Source of the DNA: Dyadobacter crusticola DSM 16708
GTDB taxonomy: Bacteria; Bacteroidota; Bacteroidia; Cytophagales; Spirosomataceae
Assembly: GCF_000701505.1 (NCBI RefSeq)
Contig: NZ_JNJB01000008.1
Span: forward strand, 186,001-250,000
Length of the DNA: 64,000 nt
Direction: 5' to 3'
Shown: in pieces, positions 35,253 to 45,031 of the stretch
How the letters are laid out: every line of letters begins with the position of its first letter
How positions within the stretch are numbered: the stretch's first letter is position 1
Made by a program: the position numbers and the translations under genes
Notes under the pieces: model-generated
Databases searched by the model: none
Seen by the model: the letters and a program-made list of their open reading frames with translations, nothing else
Told to the model about the DNA's origin: nothing

Positions 35253-35795
35253 ATGAGTACAGCTCCTTCACCAATCGTGATTATTGTTGGAACCAACAGG
35301 CCCAACTCAATGTCGCGGCAAATTGCGGATTATTATCAGTCCATTCTGAATCACCTGGGCACTCCGAGCATTATCCTGGATCTGGTAAATCTGCCTGATG
35401 ATTTTACAGTTTCTGCTTTGTATGGTAATTCAGGCAAGAATGAAGACTTTAATAACCTGAGATCGCTTTTGGAACAAACTGATAAATTCGTGTTTATCGT
35501 TCCGGAATACAATGGATCCTATCCCGGTGTTTTAAAGGCATTTATCGACGGATTGCCTTATCCAAACAGTTTTGCAAATAAGAAAGCCGCATTGGTCGGG
35601 TTATCTTCTAATATGCAGGGAGCCGCAATTGCATTAAGCCATCTCAACGATGTATTCAGCTATCTCGGAATGAATACGCTCGCATTACGAGTAAAGCTGG
35701 CACAAATCCGCTCCCATTTTCATGAAAATGCAATGTCAAATGCATTATACAAAGAGCTGCTGGAAATGCAGGCCGGTCAGATTATCCACTTTTGA
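35253..35795 (+). CDS. NADPH-dependent FMN reductase family protein
   Basis: A 180-residue flavodoxin-fold oxidoreductase. GTNRPNSMSRQIADYY near the N-terminus binds the FMN phosphate, and PEYNGSYPGVLKAFIDGL (about 90-107) is the family signature that contacts the flavin ring. Members reduce FMN, quinones, azo dyes or chromate with NAD(P)H, so the substrate cannot be fixed from sequence. It is a single gene divergent from accD and convergent with ftsZ, behind a palindrome that may be a repressor site. Confidence 0.88.
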   Translation: MSTAPSPIVIIVGTNRPNSMSRQIADYYQSILNHLGTPSIILDLVNLPDDFTVSALYGNSGKNEDFNNLRSLLEQTDKFVFIVPEYNGSYPGVLKAFIDGLPYPNSFANKKAALVGLSSNMQGAAIALSHLNDVFSYLGMNTLALRVKLAQIRSHFHENAMSNALYKELLEMQAGQIIHF

Positions 35796-35809
35796 CGTGC
35801 TAAATAAAA

Positions 35810-35830
35810 AAGGGAGCTTTTAGCTCCCTT
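35810..35830 (-). terminator. Terminator of the division cluster (after ftsZ)
   Basis: A perfect 9-bp stem AAGGGAGCT/AGCTCCCTT with a 3-base loop, 6 bp after the ftsZ stop codon, followed on the minus strand by a T-run. It may also serve the convergent reductase gene, though the plus-strand tail has few T residues. Confidence 0.85.
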
Positions 35831-35835
35831 CTCAA

Positions 35836-37293
35836 CTATTTCAGCCAGTGCTGTTCCATTTCGTAAGCCGGAATCGCTGGTCTTTTCCAAAGTTCAGCGC
35901 GGCTTCTTCTGAATGCAGGTCCTTCCAGATCAGCAAACTTGACAAGTCCGTCTTTAAACGACTCGATCATAATCCTTAAGTCCTCATTATTTTCCTCTGA
36001 CCAATCGTCATTTTCTTCGACTTCGGTCAGTGATATATTAACAGGCTCGAAACCTGTTGATATTGCTTCTTTCTCAATTACCAAATCCACTGAACTGGTT
36101 GGCGTATTTTCGAAAACATCTTCCGTCATTACGATCTCTTCCTGTTCAGCAGAGATTTCTTCTTTTGCATCAAATCCATTGACTGCTGTTTCAACAGTTC
36201 CAGGAAATTTGTGTGATAACTTGATGCCGGGGATCGGAGACTCAATACTGTCAAAACCTGCTGCTACAATCGTTACGCGCAATTTATCAACAAGCGAATC
36301 GTCGATAATGGTACCCAGCTTGAACATCCGGGCTTCGCCGCCCACCTGGGACAATACGTAACTCCAAATTTCGCGCTGCTCTTTCATCGTAGCCTCCTTT
36401 TTCTTGCTGGTAGCAAGTGTTACCAGGATACGTTTTGCCCCGCGGATATCTCTGTCGTTCAAAAGCGGAGAATCCAATGCTTCCTTAATGGCAACTTGCG
36501 CGCGATCTGTACCTGTTGCTTCGGAGGTTCCCATTACGGACTGCCCTGCCTTTTTTAGTACTTTCTCAACATCTTTAAAATCCGTGTTGATATTTCCGTT
36601 TGTCGTAATGATCTCGGAAATACTTTTTACTGCATTCAAAAGAATTCCATCAGCTTCGGCAAATGCCTGCGTGATGGTCATATCTTCAAACAGCTCTTCC
36701 AGTTTATCATTCAAAACAACCAGTACCGTGTCACAGTACTTTTTGAGTTGCTCGATACCTTCAAGCGCCTGCTCTTTCTTGTCAAATCCTTCCCATGTAT
36801 AAGGTGCAGTTACAACCGCCACGGTAAGCTTGCCCATTTCCCTGGCAAGCTGCGCGATTACCGGCGCTGCGCCTGTTCCGGTTCCACCACCCATACCGGC
36901 AGTGATAAATACCATTTGCGTTGATCCCCCTAAAAGTCCTTTGATCTCTTCGATGGTTTCGAGGGCAGCTTCTTTACCTTTCGTTGCATCTGTACCAGCT
37001 CCAAGTCCCTGGGTCAATGTGGCGCCAAGCTGAATTTTTACAGGTACCGGGCTATTAGCAAGCGCTTGTCTGTCGGTATTACAAACCGCAAATTCTACAT
37101 CCTTGATTTTGCGTTCAAACATGTAGTTGACAGCATTGCTACCGCCACCGCCTACGCCGATTACCTTAATAATGGCAGGTTCCTCCTGCTCGTCGACTGG
37201 AAAATCCTTTACGATTTCGTTCACAATATAATCCTGATCTAATGCTTGCAACAAGCTCTTGTTCAATGTCTTTTCCGGGGTTGATTTGGTCAT
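35836..37293 (-). CDS. ftsZ: Cell division protein FtsZ
   Basis: A 485-residue FtsZ, the tubulin-like GTPase of the division ring. The GTP-binding signature GGGTGTGAAPVIA lies at 135-147, preceded by IGVGGGGSNAVNYM. The GTPase and C-terminal domains end near residue 350; a long acidic linker (about 350-450) follows, and the tail ends RPAIPAYEMEQHWLK, a divergent form of the conserved C-terminal peptide. The length exceeds the 380-400 residues of enterobacterial FtsZ, mainly through this linker, as is common in Bacteroidota. It is the last gene of the cluster, 15 bp after ftsA. Confidence 0.97.
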   Translation of the reverse strand: MTKSTPEKTLNKSLLQALDQDYIVNEIVKDFPVDEQEEPAIIKVIGVGGGGSNAVNYMFERKIKDVEFAVCNTDRQALANSPVPVKIQLGATLTQGLGAGTDATKGKEAALETIEEIKGLLGGSTQMVFITAGMGGGTGTGAAPVIAQLAREMGKLTVAVVTAPYTWEGFDKKEQALEGIEQLKKYCDTVLVVLNDKLEELFEDMTITQAFAEADGILLNAVKSISEIITTNGNINTDFKDVEKVLKKAGQSVMGTSEATGTDRAQVAIKEALDSPLLNDRDIRGAKRILVTLATSKKKEATMKEQREIWSYVLSQVGGEARMFKLGTIIDDSLVDKLRVTIVAAGFDSIESPIPGIKLSHKFPGTVETAVNGFDAKEEISAEQEEIVMTEDVFENTPTSSVDLVIEKEAISTGFEPVNISLTEVEENDDWSEENNEDLRIMIESFKDGLVKFADLEGPAFRRSRAELWKRPAIPAYEMEQHWLK

Positions 37294-37308
37294 AATTTCT
37301 ACTGATTA

Positions 37309-38661
37309 TCAATAGTCGCCTAAACTATCGTCCTTTTTTCCGATAATATTATTGATGTTATCCCAAAATGTGCCACCCGTCTTTTTGACCGGCTCTTTAA
37401 CTTCCTTCGGCTTTTCCTTTTGCACAACTCCCGTATTGAATGCAGTCGCCGGCTTACAAACCGACTTCACCCGAGGATCAATGGATTTAAGACCAGCCCA
37501 GGCCAGTCCGATTGCGGTACTGAATGTCGAGTTACTTACCGCGTCTGCCTTGGCAGTTCTTTCCAGATTTTCAGGGTAACCTACCCTTACCGACATATCT
37601 GTTACTTTTTCAAACAGCAGCTCAATGTCGTCGATATTTGCCGATCCGCCTGTTAATACAATGCCACCGATCAGTTTGTCAAGATATCCGGATTTGATAA
37701 TTTCAGCGTATACCATTGCTGCTATCTCCTTCAATCTTGCTTCAATGATCAGCGCTACGTTTTTCTTTAAGACTGGTTTTGGTTGTCTTCCGCTCAGGTA
37801 ATTGATCAGGATCTCAATGTTGAGCGGTATGTCTGCGGAGATGGCCGCTCCGTATTGTTTTTTAAGCTGCTCTGCGTTTTCGTATTGAATACCGCAGCCT
37901 ACCGCCAAATCATTTGTAATATGTCTTCCACCCACCGGGAAAGTGGCAATGTGCCTGATAATGCGGTCCTGATAAATAACGAGGTCCGTAGTATGGTCGC
38001 CGATATCTACCAATGCAATTCCGGCCTTAATTTCGTTATCTGTCAAAACAGCAAGACTGGTAGCCAGAGGCCCCAGTACCATCTTATCGCATCTTAAATT
38101 CTGGTCTGCGTCGGCAAGGCTTTTCTTTGTCCGCTGAATGGATTGGTTATTGGCAGAAACGATCAGGAAGTTACCGCCTAGCTTGATACCAGTCCGTCCC
38201 ACCGGCTCCTTTACTCCGATTGAATTATCCACCACGAAATCCATCGGCAGTACATGGAGTACATCGTAGTTTGGCTCGATCTTGGCGCGGTACATATCGT
38301 CCACCAGCTGATCCACGTCACGCTGAGTTACTTCTTCACCCGACGATGCAGACGGCCTGATCACCCCGTCGCTGTGCGCACTCACTTTTACGTGGGTTCC
38401 GCTGAAGCTGACATTCACAATACCGATATCCAGGTCTGAGCGCAGTGATGCTTCTTGCAAAGCTTCTCTAATCGCTCCGCCCACCTGTTTTATATTTTCT
38501 ACTGAACCGTTAACAACTGCTCCTGCAGGCACTGGAACTTCACTAAAACCCAGAATTTCTATGTTGCTCTGACGTGAACCGGAAGAACTTCCCTGCGCTG
38601 CGATCACGGCTATTTTAGTACTTCCAATATCAACTCCAACTACAATTTTCTCGTGTGCCAT
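37309..38661 (-). CDS. ftsA: Cell division protein FtsA
   Basis: A 450-residue actin-like ATPase that ties FtsZ to the membrane. The phosphate-1 motif GVDIGSTKIAVIAA begins at residue 8, and the SHS2 subdomain (1C) lies around 85-165. VDIGDHTTDLVIYQD is the second phosphate motif. The C-terminus ends with a short amphipathic stretch FWDNINNIIGKK that would insert into the inner membrane. It lies between ftsQ and ftsZ with 15-bp gaps on both sides. Confidence 0.96.
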   Translation of the reverse strand: MAHEKIVVGVDIGSTKIAVIAAQGSSSGSRQSNIEILGFSEVPVPAGAVVNGSVENIKQVGGAIREALQEASLRSDLDIGIVNVSFSGTHVKVSAHSDGVIRPSASSGEEVTQRDVDQLVDDMYRAKIEPNYDVLHVLPMDFVVDNSIGVKEPVGRTGIKLGGNFLIVSANNQSIQRTKKSLADADQNLRCDKMVLGPLATSLAVLTDNEIKAGIALVDIGDHTTDLVIYQDRIIRHIATFPVGGRHITNDLAVGCGIQYENAEQLKKQYGAAISADIPLNIEILINYLSGRQPKPVLKKNVALIIEARLKEIAAMVYAEIIKSGYLDKLIGGIVLTGGSANIDDIELLFEKVTDMSVRVGYPENLERTAKADAVSNSTFSTAIGLAWAGLKSIDPRVKSVCKPATAFNTGVVQKEKPKEVKEPVKKTGGTFWDNINNIIGKKDDSLGDY

Positions 38662-38676
38662 GCTAAAGGTGAATTA

Positions 38677-39453
38677 TTATTCACAAACTATTTGATCTTG
38701 AAACTTAACACTAATTTTTTTATATCTGCTCCAATCCTGACTCAGTACTTTATCGTAAAATATTCTGAGTTTCCTGAATTTCGACTGATAATCCTCGGCG
38801 CTTCCTAGTTCAATCTGCTGATCGCCAACCACGGTCATCAGGCTGATCTCTCCGTCATTATCTGCTTCCAGCTGTGTAACCTGCGCTTTCCAGAATGGAT
38901 CAGAATTCAGAAAATGCAACAAATCCATTACAGAAGCCCCTTTTGCGCTCTGTAACTTCTTAGCATCATTGAAAAATGAGCCTGAAACCAATAACGTTCT
39001 TGCTGAATAACTTTCTGATAGAGGAAAAAAAACGCCCTCATCGCTAATATAGTATCCCGACGTATTCCGCGTTTCTCCATTTTCAGAAGTGTTAATCCAG
39101 CGCGCTAACGGCTTCTCTTGTTCTACTTCAACAACTATATTACCTTTAAGGTCACGAAATACCTGGCACTTCTTGATCAACTTGTTCCGCTTCACACGGT
39201 TCTCTAAATCGTTCAACGCCACATCACTTAGCCTACTGCCCAGCAGAGGATCTCCACCGTTTTCGGTTAGTAACATCCGGACATCCATTTGATCGAGAAA
39301 ACGTGTTCCTGAATCTCCCAGAATGGAAATGGTCAGGTTGGTACAACGCTGTTGGCCCAGCCTGCTTTCTGCCATACCAATTCCGGCAATAGGCAGAAGA
39401 AGCCACAAACTACGTTTCAACAAAAGCCATGAATAGTCAAATTTACGTAACAT
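38677..39453 (-). CDS. ftsQ: Cell division protein FtsQ/DivIB
   Basis: A 258-residue bitopic protein: short cytoplasmic start MLRKFDYSWLLLKR, one membrane segment (about 12-30), then a POTRA-like domain and the beta domain of FtsQ. Sequence conservation is weak, and the call relies heavily on place (murC-ftsQ-ftsA-ftsZ) and topology. I start at the ATG 25 bp after murC; an earlier in-frame start would overlap murC by 86 bp and has no membrane logic. FtsQ scaffolds the FtsB/FtsL/FtsW/FtsI complex. Confidence 0.88.
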   Translation of the reverse strand: MLRKFDYSWLLLKRSLWLLLPIAGIGMAESRLGQQRCTNLTISILGDSGTRFLDQMDVRMLLTENGGDPLLGSRLSDVALNDLENRVKRNKLIKKCQVFRDLKGNIVVEVEQEKPLARWINTSENGETRNTSGYYISDEGVFFPLSESYSARTLLVSGSFFNDAKKLQSAKGASVMDLLHFLNSDPFWKAQVTQLEADNDGEISLMTVVGDQQIELGSAEDYQSKFRKLRIFYDKVLSQDWSRYKKISVKFQDQIVCE

Positions 39454-39478
39454 CTCAGTAATATTAACAATGCTTTTA

Positions 39479-40882
39479 TTAATTATTCGCAAAGGGATTT
39501 TTGAGCTGGTTACGTATCGGATCCACCAAAGTATCGATGTCTCCGGCGCCAATTGTAACCACAATATCCGTATCTAAATCACGTAAAATGCTAAGTACTT
39601 TGTCTTTATGAACCAGATTTTTATCTGCTGATGTCACTTTTTCGAGGATCATTTCTGAGTTAACTCCCTCAATCGGTAACTCTCTTGCCGGATAAATTTC
39701 AAGCAGCAGTAAACGGTCGGCAAGCGACAGGCTTTCCGCAAAACCATCTGCAAAATCCCTCGTTCTGCTAAAAAGGTGAGGCTGAAAAATAGCTGTTACG
39801 TGCCGGCCGGGATATAATCCTTTCACGGACGAAAGAAATGCCTGGATTTCTGCCGGGTGGTGTGCATAATCGTCAATGTACACATTTCCTTCCTCTTCTA
39901 CCTGATATTCAAATCGCCTCTTGACACCGCCGTAACTTTCGAGTGCCTCCTTAATTTTTTCCGGCGCTACGCCGACGTGCAGAGCCACCGCGCTTGCCGC
40001 AATGGAATTTTCAATATTATGATAACCCGGTATCTTCATCGCAATACCTTCGATTACCCCGTCAGGATAAACAAAGTCGAATACGAATCTTCCATTCCTG
40101 ATCTCGATATTCCTGGAATGGAAAACGCCCGAATCAAGTGAGTAGGACAGTACTTCTGCTTTCGTGCTACCAGAAAGTTCAAGCCCGGTCCGCATGAAAA
40201 GCACCCCTTTTTCGTCAATCTGCCCAACGTATTCTCTGAACGATTCCAGTACTGCCTCGTGCTTGCCGTAAATGTCAAGATGGTCCGCGTCAGTAGAAGT
40301 AACGATTGCTATCTCCGGGAATAATGTCAAAAATGAACGGTCAAATTCATCTGCTTCGACCACGCAGAAAACTACTTCCAGATTGTCAGTTGGCTCATTT
40401 AGAAGCAGGTTAGTACCGTAGTTCTGGGTAATGCCGCCCAGAAATGCGGTGCTGTTTACACCGGCGTACCGGAGGATGTGTGCTACTAACGAAGATGTGG
40501 TCGTTTTTCCGTGCGTACCCGCTACCCCGATTGTTCTGAGATTTTTGGTTAAAATGCCGAGTACCTGCGATCGTTTCAGGATCAAAAAATTATTGTCGCG
40601 AAAATACAGCATCTGCTGGTGCTGCACAGGTACAGCCGGCGTGTAGATTACCAGCGTCTTTTCGGAATCCTGAATAAATGCAGCAGGGATTGTGTCAATG
40701 GAGTCTTCAAGCGTTATCGTAATTCCTTCCTGTTCCAGTTTCTCAAGCAGCGTTGTCCTGGTTTTATCATAACCTGCTACTTCAAAGCCATTTGCCTTAA
40801 ACCAGCGCGCCAGCGCACTCATTCCTATTCCGCCAATTCCGACAAAATAAATAAACTTCCAATCGGTCATTGAAGATGACAT
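39479..40882 (-). CDS. murC: UDP-N-acetylmuramate--L-alanine ligase
   Basis: A 467-residue MurC that adds L-Ala to UDP-MurNAc with ATP. The Rossmann start YFVGIGGIGMSALARW, the P-loop GTHGKTTTSSL near residue 120 and VVEADEFDRSF are all present, and YIDDYAHHPAEI marks the C-terminal domain. An ATG four codons later (MTDWKFIYF) is an equally good start. It follows murG by 20 bp. Confidence 0.96.
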   Translation of the reverse strand: MSSSMTDWKFIYFVGIGGIGMSALARWFKANGFEVAGYDKTRTTLLEKLEQEGITITLEDSIDTIPAAFIQDSEKTLVIYTPAVPVQHQQMLYFRDNNFLILKRSQVLGILTKNLRTIGVAGTHGKTTTSSLVAHILRYAGVNSTAFLGGITQNYGTNLLLNEPTDNLEVVFCVVEADEFDRSFLTLFPEIAIVTSTDADHLDIYGKHEAVLESFREYVGQIDEKGVLFMRTGLELSGSTKAEVLSYSLDSGVFHSRNIEIRNGRFVFDFVYPDGVIEGIAMKIPGYHNIENSIAASAVALHVGVAPEKIKEALESYGGVKRRFEYQVEEEGNVYIDDYAHHPAEIQAFLSSVKGLYPGRHVTAIFQPHLFSRTRDFADGFAESLSLADRLLLLEIYPARELPIEGVNSEMILEKVTSADKNLVHKDKVLSILRDLDTDIVVTIGAGDIDTLVDPIRNQLKNPFANN

Positions 40883-40902
40883 TTTGATAACGGGACAAAT
40901 GG

Positions 40903-42003
40903 TTATGTTCTGATTAATTTCAATACTTCTGCAGCAATATCGTCTGCTGCGGTTGGCCTTGCAAGCTTCCGGATATTTGCCTTCAGGTTTTCCTGTTGCG
41001 GAAAATCATTCATTAATGTCAGCGCATTGACCACGAGTTCTTCTTTCGCATTCGAATCCTTTACCATCCATGCGGCATCCTTTTCAACCAGCGCCAGCGC
41101 ATTCTTTGTTTGGTGGTCTTCCGAGGCGGCCGGAAATGGCACCAGAATGGAAGGTTTTGCAGCCAGGCACAACTCTGATACTGAAAGGGCGCCCGCTCTT
41201 GAAACCACCACATCCGCGATCGCATAAGCGAGGTCCATTGTATAGATAAAATCAAACGCCTTAACCGAATTCGTACCCAAACTCTCAATCGTTGTCCTTG
41301 CTGTATCGATATAATTTTTGCCCGTTTGCCACAAAATTTGGTACCCTTGTTCCAGGAATCTTGCAAGCCCAGCCTCAATGCTCTCGTTAATGGACCTGGC
41401 GCCAAGGCTGCCTCCCATTACAAAAAGGGTTTTCTTATCAGGATTAAGACCAAAATGGACGAAGGCCTCACGCTTTTTTGAGGAAACATCAACAATATCG
41501 CTTCTGACAGGATTTCCCAGTATTGCAATTTTCTCTTTTGGGAAAAAGCTTTCCATTCCGGGATATGCAACGCAGATCTTTGACGCTCTTTTAGCCAGCA
41601 GCTTATTGGTAATTCCTGCATAGGAATTTTGCTCCTGGATCAATGTAGGTATACCCTGTAAAGAGGCCATCATTAACAATGGTCCGCTTGCGAAGCCGCC
41701 CACGCCCACAGCAATATCAGGTTTGAAGTCGCGGATAATTGACCTGGCTTTACTTAAACTGTTGATCAGCTTAAATGGTAAGGCAAGATTATCGAAAGAA
41801 ACTGCGCGCTTGATACCTGCAATGGGTAATCCCACGATTTCGTAGCCCGCACGTGGCACTTTCTCCATCTCCATTTTCCCTAATGCGCCTACGAAAAGCA
41901 CTTCCAGGTCAGGCTCTTTCCTGCGTAAAGCGTCGGCTATCGCAATCGCCGGATAAATATGTCCGCCGGTGCCACCGCCGCTAATAATTACTTTTTTCGA
42001 CAT
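40903..42003 (-). CDS. murG: UDP-GlcNAc--lipid I N-acetylglucosaminyltransferase
   Basis: A 366-residue GT28-family enzyme that adds GlcNAc to lipid I on the inner face of the membrane, giving lipid II. The first domain starts VIISGGGTGGHIYPAIAIA and contains VGVGGFASGPLLMMAS; the donor-sugar region SRAGALSVSEL and VPFPAASEDHQTKNA lies in the second. The ATG giving MSKKVIISGG, 1 bp after the ftsW stop, is preferred over an upstream start that overlaps ftsW. Confidence 0.96.
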   Translation of the reverse strand: MSKKVIISGGGTGGHIYPAIAIADALRRKEPDLEVLFVGALGKMEMEKVPRAGYEIVGLPIAGIKRAVSFDNLALPFKLINSLSKARSIIRDFKPDIAVGVGGFASGPLLMMASLQGIPTLIQEQNSYAGITNKLLAKRASKICVAYPGMESFFPKEKIAILGNPVRSDIVDVSSKKREAFVHFGLNPDKKTLFVMGGSLGARSINESIEAGLARFLEQGYQILWQTGKNYIDTARTTIESLGTNSVKAFDFIYTMDLAYAIADVVVSRAGALSVSELCLAAKPSILVPFPAASEDHQTKNALALVEKDAAWMVKDSNAKEELVVNALTLMNDFPQQENLKANIRKLARPTAADDIAAEVLKLIRT

Positions 42004-42004
42004 A

Positions 42005-43174
42005 CTAAATGCGTTTCTCTTCCAGTATCTCACCGCGGCTTACGCTCAGGATCATGCCCATTGCCATCCCGGTAAACAACAGAGAAGTTCCGCCCTGACT
42101 GAAAAACGGGAGCGTTTGTCCCGTTACTGGCACCAGGCCGACGGTTACCGCCATTGCCGAAAATGCCTGACTAACGACCACAAATGTAAGTCCGGCGGAA
42201 AGCAGCCCACCAAACGGGCGCTTTGTAGCTTCAATTGCTTTGAGGCCACGGTAAAGTAAAATCAGGTAAAAAATGATAAGCAGCGTCCCGCCAACTGTGC
42301 CATATTCTTCAACAGTTACGGCAAAAATGAAGTCTTTCTGAGGTTCGGGCAAAAACCTGCGCTGCCGGCTTTTCGCGACACCTTCGCCATACAATCCGCC
42401 TCGCGCCATTGCCATATAAGATTGCTGCGATTGGTACACCACCACATCTTTGTCAAAGAATGCAGAAATCCGGTTTTGAGCGGTTCCCGCGCGCTGGGTA
42501 GAGTTCAATAAAATGGCGATTGTCGCGAAGAATACCAATCCCAGGGCTGTAAAAGCGAGATAATGCAAAGGAACTTTACCTACAAACATGAGCAAAAAGC
42601 AAATCCCGGCGAGCATAACAGCCGTGGAAACATTGCTTGTAAAAATCAGTCCGCAAACTACGCCTACCAATGAGAGCGGCTCCATAAAAAGCTCACGTGT
42701 ATTCCAGCCCCCTTTGATATGTCGTGCAAGGATAAGCGACAGATGCGCGATCAAGGCCACTTTCGCCCATTCCGAAGGCTGAAAACGCTGACCGATCACA
42801 GGTATTTCAATCCACCGTGAGGCATCATTGACCGAAGTCCCGAAGAACATCGTGAAAACCAGCAGCAAAATGGAGCTCCATACTGCCAGCCTGGTCACGT
42901 ACACAAACTTGATGTAGGGAATGCGATGTACAAAATACATCACTACAAGTGATAAAACGCAGAGTACTACATGTTTATACAGATAATATTCCGTATTCCC
43001 ACCCATTTGGCTGTAAGCATCCTTGACACTGGCACTATAAACTACGACGATGCTCCACAGAAGCATTATAATGCAAATGCCCCAGATCCAGGGATCACCT
43101 TTTAGATTTTTAGTAAACCAGGCTTGCGTATCCTCCCTGGTTTTGTTCAGCATATCAATACTGGTTGATGCCAT
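42005..43174 (-). CDS. ftsW: Lipid II polymerase / division protein FtsW
   Basis: A 389-residue SEDS-family protein with about ten membrane segments, the septal glycan polymerase that works with the transpeptidase FtsI. Typical parts are WIEIPVIGQRFQPSEWAKVA, the large periplasmic loop with ARGGLYGEGVAKSRQRRFLPEPQKDFIFAV (only part quoted), and GLVPVTGQTLPFFSQGGTS near the C-terminus. It follows murD by 19 bp and is likely coupled to murG. Confidence 0.95.
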   Translation of the reverse strand: MASTSIDMLNKTREDTQAWFTKNLKGDPWIWGICIIMLLWSIVVVYSASVKDAYSQMGGNTEYYLYKHVVLCVLSLVVMYFVHRIPYIKFVYVTRLAVWSSILLLVFTMFFGTSVNDASRWIEIPVIGQRFQPSEWAKVALIAHLSLILARHIKGGWNTRELFMEPLSLVGVVCGLIFTSNVSTAVMLAGICFLLMFVGKVPLHYLAFTALGLVFFATIAILLNSTQRAGTAQNRISAFFDKDVVVYQSQQSYMAMARGGLYGEGVAKSRQRRFLPEPQKDFIFAVTVEEYGTVGGTLLIIFYLILLYRGLKAIEATKRPFGGLLSAGLTFVVVSQAFSAMAVTVGLVPVTGQTLPFFSQGGTSLLFTGMAMGMILSVSRGEILEEKRI

Positions 43175-43193
43175 TGAATAAATCAGGTTTTTG

Positions 43194-44537
43194 TTAACGG
43201 ATCAAATTTCTTACAGCAGCCTTGAATTGCTCCCCGCGATCTTCATAATTTTTAAACAAATCAAAACTGGCACAAGCGGGTGACAACAACACGATATCCT
43301 GATCCACCGCCCATTCACGGGCTTTTTCAACTCCTTCCTGGATATCTCCGGTTTCGAAAATTGCAGGAACTATCCCCGAGAAATACTTCACAAGTTTCTC
43401 GCGGTCTTTACCCAGAACTATCAAACCCTTCACTTTATTACTTACCAGGGCTTCGATTTGACTGTAATCATTCCCTTTATCAACACCTCCGGCGATCAGG
43501 ATCACAGGCTGATTGTAGCTGCCTAAGGCATAAAAAACAGAATCAACGTTGGTTGCTTTGGAATCATTAACGTAAGTCACGCCATCAATCACTTCCACGA
43601 CTTCCAGTCTGTGCGGCGCATTTTTGAAGGATTTAAGTCCTTCTGTAATTTTATCAGAATCAATGTTCAACAGCTGCGCAACTGTAATTGCCACCATTGC
43701 ATTGACTGCATTATGCGGGCCTTTCAACGGTAACTGCTTAAAATCGGTCTCGTATATTTTATCATTTACCTGGGAAACAATCACGTGATCACGCAGCCAG
43801 GAACCCGGGCTTACCGGCCGGCTTAATGAAATTCCTGCTCTTTTAACCAGCGGGTTTCTCTTGGTCAGCTCAGTTTGGATTACCTCGCTATCCTCAAAAA
43901 AGATCAAGTAATCTTCCTTAGTTTGATTACGGATAATATTGAATTTGGAATCGATATAGTTTTGGAAATCGTAGCCGTAGCGGTCCAGATGATCGGGAGT
44001 GATATTCAGCAATACAGAAACAGCAGGATGGAAACTGACGATATTATCTAATTGAAAACTACTGATTTCCAATACATAATAATCAAAATCCCGCGTCGCA
44101 ACCTGCCAGGCAAAACTATCTCCGATATTCCCGGCCAGGCCAACATTCAAGCCTGCATTCTTTAATAAATGGTAGGTTAATAAAGTGGTCGTTGTTTTCC
44201 CATTGCTTCCTGTAATTGCTATCAGTTTTGCATTGGTGTAACGAGACGCAAATTCAATTTCGGAGATCACCGGAATACCTCTTTCCCGTAGCTCAACGAT
44301 CAGTGGCGCAGTGTCAGGTATACCCGGGCTTTTTACGACAAGTTGGGCATTGAGGATATTCTCTGTAGTGTGTTTTTCGTGTTCAAATGCAATGTTCTCC
44401 TGTAAAAGAACCTGCGAATACTTGTCTTGAAGCTTACCTTTATCTGACAAAAAAACATCAAAACCTTTGGACTTCGCGAGAATAGCTGCTCCTACGCCAC
44501 TTTCTCCGCCTCCCAAAACGACTACTTTTTCTTGCAC
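43194..44537 (-). CDS. murD: UDP-N-acetylmuramoylalanine--D-glutamate ligase
   Basis: A 447-residue MurD that adds D-Glu to UDP-MurNAc-L-Ala. The Rossmann start VVVLGGGESGVGAAILAK, the P-loop GSNGKTTTTLL near residue 111 and NDSKATNVDS are intact. The start codon is GTG (44537-44535). The D-Glu comes from MurI, encoded about 34 kb away. It is the first gene of the wall/division series here; mraY, murE, murF, ftsI and ftsL, which normally precede it, are missing, and mscL stands in their place. Confidence 0.95.
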   Translation of the reverse strand: MQEKVVVLGGGESGVGAAILAKSKGFDVFLSDKGKLQDKYSQVLLQENIAFEHEKHTTENILNAQLVVKSPGIPDTAPLIVELRERGIPVISEIEFASRYTNAKLIAITGSNGKTTTTLLTYHLLKNAGLNVGLAGNIGDSFAWQVATRDFDYYVLEISSFQLDNIVSFHPAVSVLLNITPDHLDRYGYDFQNYIDSKFNIIRNQTKEDYLIFFEDSEVIQTELTKRNPLVKRAGISLSRPVSPGSWLRDHVIVSQVNDKIYETDFKQLPLKGPHNAVNAMVAITVAQLLNIDSDKITEGLKSFKNAPHRLEVVEVIDGVTYVNDSKATNVDSVFYALGSYNQPVILIAGGVDKGNDYSQIEALVSNKVKGLIVLGKDREKLVKYFSGIVPAIFETGDIQEGVEKAREWAVDQDIVLLSPACASFDLFKNYEDRGEQFKAAVRNLIR

Positions 44538-44633
44538 AGGAATTAGAATTAGAAATTAAAAATCGCCTTAACTACGAAGGTAAATCATTTACAGAAAACT
44601 TTTTTTACTCTTTCAGCAATTAAGGCGAATAAA

Positions 44634-44660
44634 AAAGAGGCATATCGGATACGCCTCTTT
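44634..44660 (-). terminator. Terminator after mscL
   Basis: AAAGAGGC (44634-44641) pairs with GCCTCTTT (44653-44660), with further pairing inside; six T residues follow on the minus strand. It separates mscL from murD. The same stem arms occur in the terminator at 57921-57953. Confidence 0.8.
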
Positions 44661-44678
44661 GCAACAATAATTTAGTGT

Positions 44679-45011
44679 TTATTCCTCTTTTCTGAGCGAT
44701 TCGGAGAGCCTTAACCGGTTAGCCAGCTTGACGATCATGAATATCGCCCAGGCGATAATAACAAATTGGATCAGCACCTGAATGAAGTTACCGTATTTGA
44801 CAGCCACTTCAGGTGTATCTCCCACAGCTTCCTTCAAAACAATTTTCAGCTGCGTAAAATCTACGCCTCCGATTATCAATCCTAAAATGGGATTAATGAT
44901 ATCCTCGACCAGAGATGTTGTAATCTTTCCAAATGAGGCACCAATAACAACGCCGACGGCCAAATCAAGCACATTGCCTTTGGCAATAAAAATTTTGAAT
45001 TCCTGAAGCAT
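44679..45011 (-). CDS. mscL: Large-conductance mechanosensitive channel
   Basis: A 110-residue MscL that opens under membrane tension to relieve osmotic downshock. The N-terminal helix [30 protein letters not shown] is the family hallmark (pore helix TM1 with the AVGVVIGA packing motif), followed by a loop and TM2 (about 76-97) and a short charged tail. Shorter than the 136-residue enterobacterial form mainly in the cytoplasmic bundle. It lies 20 bp after the DUF3078 gene. Confidence 0.95.
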   Translation of the reverse strand: MLQEFKIFIAKGNVLDLAVGVVIGASFGKITTSLVEDIINPILGLIIGGVDFTQLKIVLKEAVGDTPEVAVKYGNFIQVLIQFVIIAWAIFMIVKLANRLRLSESLRKEE

Positions 45012-45031
45012 AATAAGTTGAGGTTAGTTAG

